From the NCBI GenBank assembly GCA_937950325.1, contig CALFDJ010000017.1:1-59056 (forward strand): DNA of 59,056 nt. The letters are read 5' to 3'. The notes beneath the pieces are model-generated. The model worked only from the letters and a program-made list of their open reading frames with translations, was not told the DNA's origin and did no database searches. Numbering within the stretch: the first letter of the stretch is position 1; every line of letters begins with the position of its first letter. Source of the DNA: an uncultured Collinsella sp. GTDB lineage: Bacteria > Actinomycetota > Coriobacteriia > Coriobacteriales > Coriobacteriaceae. Of this stretch, positions 53,792 to 59,056 are shown piece after piece. The position numbers and the translations under genes are program-made.

Positions 53792-54379
53792 TTACAGCGA
53801 GCCCTTGGTGCTGGGGATGCCCTGCACGTGGGGATCGAGCTCGCAGGCGTGACGCATCGTGCGGCCCACGGCCTTAAAGGCGGCCTCGATAATGTGGTGC
53901 GAGTTGCCGCCCGCCAGCTCGCGCACGTGCAGCGTGAGCTTGGCATCGCGTGCAAAGGCATAGAAGAACTCGACGGCCAGCTCGGTATCAAAGCTGCCCA
54001 CGCGCTCGGTCGGCACGGGCAGCTCGCAGTAGGCCTGGCCGCGACCCGAAATGTCCACGGCAGCCATCACGAGTGTCTCGTCCATGGCAATCGCCGCGTC
54101 GGCAAAGCGCGTAATACCCGCCTTGTCGCCCAGCGCCTGGCAAAACGCCTCGCCCAGCACGATGCCCGTGTCCTCGACGGTGTGGTGCGCGTCGACCTCG
54201 ACGTCGCCCACCGCGCGCACCGTCAGATCGAACAGACCATGGCGGCCAAAGGCGTTGAGCATGTGGTCGAAAAACGGCACGCCGGTCGAGATATCGCACA
54301 CGCCAGATCCGTCCAGGTCGAGCTTTACGACAATGTCGGTCTCGCCCGTCTTGCGGGTTACCTCGGCATAGCGGTCCAT
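53792..54379 (-). CDS. hisB: Imidazoleglycerol-phosphate dehydratase
   Basis: 195 aa single-function dehydratase. Metal-binding motifs STGVPFFDHMLNAFGRHG, EVDAHHTVEDTGIVLG and HVRELAGGNSHHIIEAAFKA are complete. No fused phosphatase. The start codon abuts the hisC stop. Confidence 0.96.
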   Translation of the reverse strand: MDRYAEVTRKTGETDIVVKLDLDGSGVCDISTGVPFFDHMLNAFGRHGLFDLTVRAVGDVEVDAHHTVEDTGIVLGEAFCQALGDKAGITRFADAAIAMDETLVMAAVDISGRGQAYCELPVPTERVGSFDTELAVEFFYAFARDAKLTLHVRELAGGNSHHIIEAAFKAVGRTMRHACELDPHVQGIPSTKGSL

Positions 54380-55495
54380 CTACATCTCCTCCTTCACCAG
54401 CGCGGCAAACGCTGCCAGCACCTCGTCGTTTTCCTGCGGGGTGCCCACGGTAATGCGCAGGCAGTCCGCGAGCCCCGGCGCGTAGCTAAAGTCGCGCACC
54501 AAAATTGAATACTCGTCGCGCAGGCGCTCGCGCACGCGCGTGGCATGCGGCGTGCGCACGAGCACAAAGTTCGCCGCGCTCGGCCACGCCTCCACGGGCA
54601 AGCCCTCGGCAGCCATCACGCGCAGAGCGGCCAGCTCGCGCTCACGCTCGAATGCAACCTGTGCCACCACGGGCGCGTACGCATCGCGGGCACGCACGCA
54701 GGCAAGCGCGGCGGCCTGGCTCAGCACGTTAACCGAGTAGATCTGGCGAATCGCCGCAAACACATCGATGACCTCGGGCGCCGCGATCACATAGCCCAGG
54801 CGCGTGCCGGCGGCGCCGAACGCCTTGGACAGCGTATGCAGAATCACCAGGTTGGAATGCTCGGCGATAAGGCCCTGCGCCGTGGTAGCCGCGCCAAACG
54901 AATCGTCGGCAAACTCCACGTAGGCCTCGTCGACCATGACCATGCCGGGGCACGCATCGCAGAGGGCCGCGACAAAGTCGAGCGGCGCCACGTCGCCCGT
55001 GGGGTTATTGGGCGAGGTCACGATGGCCAGGTTGCACTCCGGCGCCGCGGCGAGCACCGCCGCCTGGTCGAGCTCAAAGGTCGCCGGGTCGCGCCACACG
55101 TCGCGCACCTCGGTCTGACAGAGCGATGCAAAGAACGCATACTCGCTAAAGCACGGCGGGCAGTTGAGCAGGGTCCGTCCCGCGCCGCCAAACGCCAGCA
55201 GGTAGTTATAGAGCAGCTCGTCGCCGCCGTTTCCCACGCAAATATTCTCACGCGCGACGCCATGCCAGGCAGCAAGCTCATCGCGCAGGTCGTTGGACAT
55301 GGGATCGGGATAGCGGTTGAGCGGTGTGGCAGCCAGGACCGCATCAACCGCCTCGCGCACGCCGACCGGCACGGGATAGGTGTTCTCGTTGGCCGAAAGA
55401 TTGATGCGCGTGGGCGTAAAGTTGGGATCGTAGGGCTCGATGCCGGCCAAGTAGGGCTGGACGAGCTCCTTCATGCGCGGCGTGAGTTCGGCCAT
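54380..55495 (-). CDS. hisC: Histidinol-phosphate aminotransferase
   Basis: 371 aa PLP enzyme from the ATG at 55495, one base after the hisD stop. Motifs: INLSANENTYPVP, NRYPDP, VGNGGDELL, VTSPNNPTGD, VDEAYVEFAD and the lysine in LHTLSKAFGAAGTRLGY. It transfers an amino group to imidazole-acetol phosphate. Confidence 0.95.
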   Translation of the reverse strand: MAELTPRMKELVQPYLAGIEPYDPNFTPTRINLSANENTYPVPVGVREAVDAVLAATPLNRYPDPMSNDLRDELAAWHGVARENICVGNGGDELLYNYLLAFGGAGRTLLNCPPCFSEYAFFASLCQTEVRDVWRDPATFELDQAAVLAAAPECNLAIVTSPNNPTGDVAPLDFVAALCDACPGMVMVDEAYVEFADDSFGAATTAQGLIAEHSNLVILHTLSKAFGAAGTRLGYVIAAPEVIDVFAAIRQIYSVNVLSQAAALACVRARDAYAPVVAQVAFERERELAALRVMAAEGLPVEAWPSAANFVLVRTPHATRVRERLRDEYSILVRDFSYAPGLADCLRITVGTPQENDEVLAAFAALVKEEM

Positions 55496-55496
55496 G

Positions 55497-56918
55497 TTAG
55501 GCCTCCTCGCCGGTCGCGCCAGCGGAAGCCAGGTCCACACCCTTGGCAACCGTCGCCACGGCGTCGCCCGGCCAGGCGACCTTGGTCAGGTCGGCCGCAG
55601 CCAGAGACTCGGCACTCACGGCATCCTCGCCCTGCTCCAGCACACGGCGACGCAGAGCGGCGGATAGCGCGTGCGCCCACAGGCCCTCGGCCTCGGCCAG
55701 ACGTTGTGTGGCGGGAGCGTCGGAGAGCAGGCCCTCGGGTGTATAGCAAATGACGCTCGAGCGCTTAACGAACTCTTCGACCGAAAGCGGGTTGGAGAAC
55801 ATGGCGGTGCCGCCGGTCGGCAGCGTGTGGTTGGGGCCGGCGACGTAATCGCCGAGCGGCTCGGAGCTCCAGGCGCCCACAAAGATGGCGCCGGCGTTGC
55901 GGATGCCGCCGAGCAGGCCCATAGCATCCTTGCAGTGCAGCTCAAGGTGCTCAGGCGCCACGGTGTTCACGGCCTCGACGGCGGCGGCCATATCGGCAGC
56001 CACCACGATGGTGCCCTCGTTGTCCAGCGAAGCACGGGTAATCTCGGCGCGCGGCGACTGCGCCACTAGAATGTCGATGCCCGCCTCGACCTCGCGCGCA
56101 AACTGCTCGTCGCAGGTCACCAGATAGCAGGCAGCGAGCGGATCGTGCTCGGCTTGGGCCATCAGGTCTGCCGCGACCACCATGGGCTTGGCCGTGGCAT
56201 CGGCCAGCACGCAGACCTCGGAGGGGCCAGCGACCATGTCGATTCCCACGTCGCCCGAGACAATCTGCTTGGCCGCGGCAACAAAGGCGTTGCCCGGGCC
56301 GGTGATCTTGTCGACGCGTGGAATGGTCTCGGTGCCGTACGCCAGCGCGGCCACGGCCTGAGCGCCGCCCACCATATAAATCTCGTCCACGCCACCGAGC
56401 TTTGCCGCGGCAAGCGTGTACGGGCTGATCAGGCCATCCTTTTGAGGCGGGGTCACCATGACCACGCGCTTGACGCCGGCGACCTTGGCGGGAATGGCGT
56501 TCATGAGCACCGTGGAGGGATACTGCGCGCGACCGCCCGGCACATAGATGCCAGCCGCCGCGAGCGGGGTCACCTTAACGCCGAGTATCGTGCCGTCCGG
56601 GCGCGTGGTAAACCAGCTCTGCTCGACCTCGCGCTGGTGGAACTCGCGAATCTGGCGCGCGGCCTTCTCAAGCGCGGCGACAAAGGCCGGGTCAAGGCCT
56701 TCGAGCGCGGCATCGATCTGCTCCTGCGGCAAGCGGAAGCTCTGCAGCTCAACGCCGTCAAAACGCTGACAGTAATCGCGCACCGCGGCATCCCCGTTGG
56801 CACGCACGTTGGCCACGATATCGCGGGCGGCGTCGATGATGTTTTGCGGCAGCACGCCCTTGCGGTTGAGCTGGTTGGTAACGAGGCGCTCACCGGGAGC
56901 AAGCTTGATGGTCTTCAT
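55497..56918 (-). CDS. hisD: Histidinol dehydrogenase
   Basis: 473 aa zinc enzyme that oxidises histidinol to histidine with two NAD+. It shows GGRAQYPSTVLMNAIPAKVAG (first part typical), KITGPGNAFVAAAK, GPSEVCVLAD, AEHDPLAACYL and PNHTLPTGGTAMFSNPLS. Slightly longer at the C-terminus (an Ala-rich ~50-residue end). ATG with AGGGG upstream. Confidence 0.95.
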   Translation of the reverse strand: MKTIKLAPGERLVTNQLNRKGVLPQNIIDAARDIVANVRANGDAAVRDYCQRFDGVELQSFRLPQEQIDAALEGLDPAFVAALEKAARQIREFHQREVEQSWFTTRPDGTILGVKVTPLAAAGIYVPGGRAQYPSTVLMNAIPAKVAGVKRVVMVTPPQKDGLISPYTLAAAKLGGVDEIYMVGGAQAVAALAYGTETIPRVDKITGPGNAFVAAAKQIVSGDVGIDMVAGPSEVCVLADATAKPMVVAADLMAQAEHDPLAACYLVTCDEQFAREVEAGIDILVAQSPRAEITRASLDNEGTIVVAADMAAAVEAVNTVAPEHLELHCKDAMGLLGGIRNAGAIFVGAWSSEPLGDYVAGPNHTLPTGGTAMFSNPLSVEEFVKRSSVICYTPEGLLSDAPATQRLAEAEGLWAHALSAALRRRVLEQGEDAVSAESLAAADLTKVAWPGDAVATVAKGVDLASAGATGEEA

Positions 56919-57023
56919 ATCGGTATCCCCTATCGGTCGAGGTTGTGTTCGAAAAACGAGAGGCCGGGCGGCGGCGCCAATCGGCCCGCAGCCCAGACGT
57001 TGGGACGCCCGTGCGCGCTCGCG

Positions 57024-58739
57024 CTATTGTGCCGAGCCCGCGACGGGCTCAAAATGCTTGTCCTTAACGGCCGCGGCCAAGCGATCTGCCAGATTGCGTA
57101 CGCGCGGATCCAGGCGCGCAGCACCCGGATTGACAAAGAAGCGGGCCGTGCAGTCCATGATGCGGCCGGTGATGACCAGGTCGTTGTCGCGCAGCGTGGC
57201 GCCCGTGGCGGTGATGTCCACGATGCGATCGGTCATGCCGACAATGGGGCCCAGCTCGATGTTACCGTGCAGCGAGACGATATCGGCGTTCACGCCGCGC
57301 TCGGCATACCAGGCACTCGCAATGCGCGGGTACTTGGTGGCCACGCGAAGCGAACCGCGGCGGGCATAGTTGCGCTCGGCCTGGCCGGCGCGCCACGCGG
57401 GCTCCGCCTCGATAAAGGTGCACAGGCCATAGCCCAGGTCGACCAGCTGCAGCAGGTTGAGGTCTGCCTCAATGAGCGAGTCCCAACCGCAGATGCCGCA
57501 ATCGGCACCACCGCAGCCCACAAAGGCAGGCGCATCGCTGGGACGCACGATGACAAACTCGATATCGCCGACCGCGCCCTCGCCGACACGCGTGTCGCGG
57601 CCGCGCACGATCAGGTGACGGCCGGGGTCACGCAGCTCGGAGACGTCCAGGCCCGCGGTCTCGAGCACGTCGAGCGTGTCGGCCTTAAGCGAGCCCTTGG
57701 GCACGGCGATACGCAGCGGCCCCTCGGCGCCACGGCCCACGGCGTGGTCGCCATCGGAAGCGGCGTCCTCGGCCGAGGTGCGCGCGGCCTCCAGGCGCTC
57801 GAGCGAAAAGGCGAAGCCCGCCGCCGGCACCTCGATACCGTCGCCAAATGCGCCGGTAAAGATGGAGTCATAGCGTCCGCCCGAACCGACCGGATCGGGC
57901 AGTCCGCCGGCATAAGCCTTAAAGACCAGGCCCGTGTAGTAATCGAAAGAGTTCATGATAGAGAAGTCGAACGACAGCACCTGGGCGTCCTCGGGTGCCA
58001 GGCCCTCAACCAGGGCACGCAGCTCGCGCGTCAGCGGCGCGACGATACCGGCGGCCTCCAGCAGCGCGTCCACGCGGTCGAGTACCTCGGCACCGCCGTG
58101 CAGACGCGGCAGCTCGCTAATGGCGGCCTTGACGGCATCGGACTCGGTGCTTGCCGCCACGCGGGCATCGAGGCCCACAAAGTCGTTGGCGTGCACGCAG
58201 CGAAGGGCCTCGGCGGCCAGCTCGCGATCCTCGCACGCCGCGAGCAGTTCCTTAAACGGACGCACGCTACCTGCGATAATGCGTGCATCGGGCAGCGCCA
58301 GCTTGCGCACCGCCTCGGCCACGAGCGAGACAATCTCGACATCGCCCGCGGTATCGCCCGCACCGATAAGCTCAAAGCCCAGCTGTGTAAACTGGCGCGA
58401 GCCGCCGGCATTGCGCTGGCACTCGCGAACCACCGGCGCCTCGTAGCGAAGGCGCAGGGGCAGGTCGGCCGCGCGCATGCGAGTCGAAACCAGGCGAACG
58501 ATCGGCAGCGTGTTGTCGGGACGGACCACCAGCAGGCGACCGTCGTCATCAAAGAGCTTAAACGGCGTATCCGCAATGCGGCCGCCTTCCTCGAGCGAAC
58601 CCTTGTCCTCGAGTAGCGGCGTCTCGACCGGCAGGTAATGATGCTCCCTAAAGCAGCCCTTCACCGTCAGCGCGATCTCCTCGCGCGCCTGAGCCTCCTC
58701 GGGCAATATGTCCCGGAATCCCCACGGTGTGGCCGTCAT
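57024..58739 (-). CDS. hisG: Fused HisZ-HisG: ATP phosphoribosyltransferase regulatory and catalytic subunits
   Basis: 571 aa, one continuous frame. Residues ~1-325 are HisZ, a HisRS-like domain without tRNA-binding parts: TPWGFRDILPEEAQARE, VVRPDNTLPIVRLVSTRM, FTQLGFELIG, FDYYTGLVF, GSGGRYDSI. An Asp/Ser/Ala-rich linker (322-341) leads to a short-form HisG: RIAVPKGSLKADTLDVLE, VIVRPSDAPAFV, and the PRPP loop DITATGATLRDNDL (~509-522). In most species HisZ and short HisG are separate proteins that form an octamer. GAGGAGG precedes the ATG. First gene of the his operon. Confidence 0.9.
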   Translation of the reverse strand: MTATPWGFRDILPEEAQAREEIALTVKGCFREHHYLPVETPLLEDKGSLEEGGRIADTPFKLFDDDGRLLVVRPDNTLPIVRLVSTRMRAADLPLRLRYEAPVVRECQRNAGGSRQFTQLGFELIGAGDTAGDVEIVSLVAEAVRKLALPDARIIAGSVRPFKELLAACEDRELAAEALRCVHANDFVGLDARVAASTESDAVKAAISELPRLHGGAEVLDRVDALLEAAGIVAPLTRELRALVEGLAPEDAQVLSFDFSIMNSFDYYTGLVFKAYAGGLPDPVGSGGRYDSIFTGAFGDGIEVPAAGFAFSLERLEAARTSAEDAASDGDHAVGRGAEGPLRIAVPKGSLKADTLDVLETAGLDVSELRDPGRHLIVRGRDTRVGEGAVGDIEFVIVRPSDAPAFVGCGGADCGICGWDSLIEADLNLLQLVDLGYGLCTFIEAEPAWRAGQAERNYARRGSLRVATKYPRIASAWYAERGVNADIVSLHGNIELGPIVGMTDRIVDITATGATLRDNDLVITGRIMDCTARFFVNPGAARLDPRVRNLADRLAAAVKDKHFEPVAGSAQ

Positions 58740-58778
58740 CTGGTGAGCCTCCTCATGCTGTGTTTCATATAGAACGAA

Positions 58779-58802
58779 AGACCGGCATAGCTCCGCCGGT
58801 CT
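58779..58802 (-). other. Hairpin in the his leader, possible attenuator or terminator
   Basis: AGACCGGC (58779-58786) pairs with GCCGGTCT (58795-58802), followed on the minus strand by TTTCG. It lies 40-63 bp upstream of the HisZ-HisG start. Whether it ends an upstream transcript or regulates his expression is not clear. No His-rich leader peptide was seen. Confidence 0.5.
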
Positions 58803-59002
58803 TCTGGGTACTTTAGCATACTAGAGTGTTTGCGGGGAGAATCGTCCTCCTCGGCTCACACCGTATTCATTTGGAAACATAGGGCAAGCGGTTAGCAGCA
58901 GTCTCTTGTCACAACGCAAAAAGGGCGCCCGCGCAATTGCGGACGCCCTTGTGCAGGGTCGAGATATCAACCAGCCAAGATATCGGACCCGTGACCAGCT
59001 CT
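58803..59002. other. Spacer upstream of the his operon
   Basis: Holds the terminator of the incoming minus-strand gene and then the presumed his promoter. A TATGCT box on the minus strand near 58817-58822 is the best -10 candidate but its -35 is poor. Confidence 0.4.
58918..58950 (-). terminator. Terminator of the gene entering at the window end
   Basis: Minus-strand stem AAGGGCGTCCGC/GCGGGCGCCCTT with loop AATTGC and one mismatch, followed by a T run (A run at 58918-58922). Confidence 0.8.
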
Positions 59003-59056
59003 TAGTAGTCGAACTGGTGGTAGTAGCGGCGGTACTTGAGGTTGTGCTTGGTGACC
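59003..59056 (-). CDS. 3' end of an unidentified gene (partial)
   Basis: The frame from the window edge reads VTKHNLKYRRYYHQFDY and stops at TAA (59003-59005), 53 bp before a terminator. Only 17 residues are visible, so the product is unknown; the basic-aromatic C-terminus is its only feature. Confidence 0.6.

Noticed and set aside
56145..58616. 823-codon plus-strand open frame opposite hisD and hisZG
   Set aside because: Antisense shadow; no ribosome site, no recognisable domain, and the minus strand has clear his genes.

Overview
The window reads as chromosomal backbone of a high-G+C, anaerobic Actinomycetota of the class Coriobacteriia, most likely Collinsella or a close relative. This is inference from the G-ending codon bias, the actinobacterial gene order mazG-eno-divIC-ppx, the HisZ/HisG-dependent histidine pathway and the dense intergenic hairpins; no rRNA or species marker is present. 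I see no transposase, integrase, phage gene or CRISPR array.

Layout. 0.2-5.7 kb (minus strand): an orphan nuclease-like protein, comF, ricT, holB and tmk. 6-7 kb: a membrane-anchored zinc-ribbon protein. 7-12.2 kb (minus strand): tatA-tatC-hypA-hypB-topA, linking twin-arginine export to nickel-enzyme maturation. 12.3-20.5 kb: a STAS protein, a type 1c aminotransferase, nhaA, manganese pyrophosphatase (ppaC), ROK glucokinase, a GntR/UTRA regulator and manA. 20.7-25.7 kb: pcrA, uppP and a universal stress protein. 25.8-27.5 kb: a hipBA toxin-antitoxin operon with three operator copies. 27.6-29.3 kb: a BceRS-like two-component system without its transporter. 29.5-37.5 kb: an unknown protein, purH, a GNAT acetyltransferase, a DUF2207 membrane protein, gluQ, a phosphoesterase and a small membrane protein. 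37.9-40.5 kb: a DUF4342 protein and an OmpR-type two-component pair. 40.6-43.7 kb: a VOC protein, a lone PTS IIB, a TPR-like protein, tRNA-Leu(UAA) and a DUF4143 ATPase. 43.8-49.3 kb: ppx, divIC/ftsB, eno, mazG, a YfcE-type phosphodiesterase and a stand-alone LarC C-terminal domain. 49.6-58.7 kb: histidine biosynthesis, with a minus-strand operon hisZG-hisD-hisC-hisB-hisH-hisA-hisF-hisI-hisE and a convergent PHP-type histidinol phosphatase; together these encode all ten steps from PRPP to histidine. The last 54 bases are the 3' end of an unidentified gene.

Main unexpected content. The spacers carry many hairpin-forming elements. (1) Four copies of a near-perfect inverted repeat whose arms begin AAGTTGCGGTG, one of them with compensatory changes in both arms. 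(2) Several sequence-divergent palindromes sharing a GGGAC/GTCCC core. (3) Four long nested fold-backs, one with perfect 30-bp arms and one inside the his operon. (4) A 21-nt AT-rich element shared by positions 118 and 14474. Many lie within a few bases of a stop codon. Other points of note are a HisZ-HisG fusion, a 33-bp tandem repeat abutting the promoter of the DUF4143 ATPase, a probably leaderless gluQ, and an orphan LarC2-like protein.

Limits: all family calls come from motif recognition by eye. Long antisense ORFs opposite real genes were discarded as codon-bias shadows.
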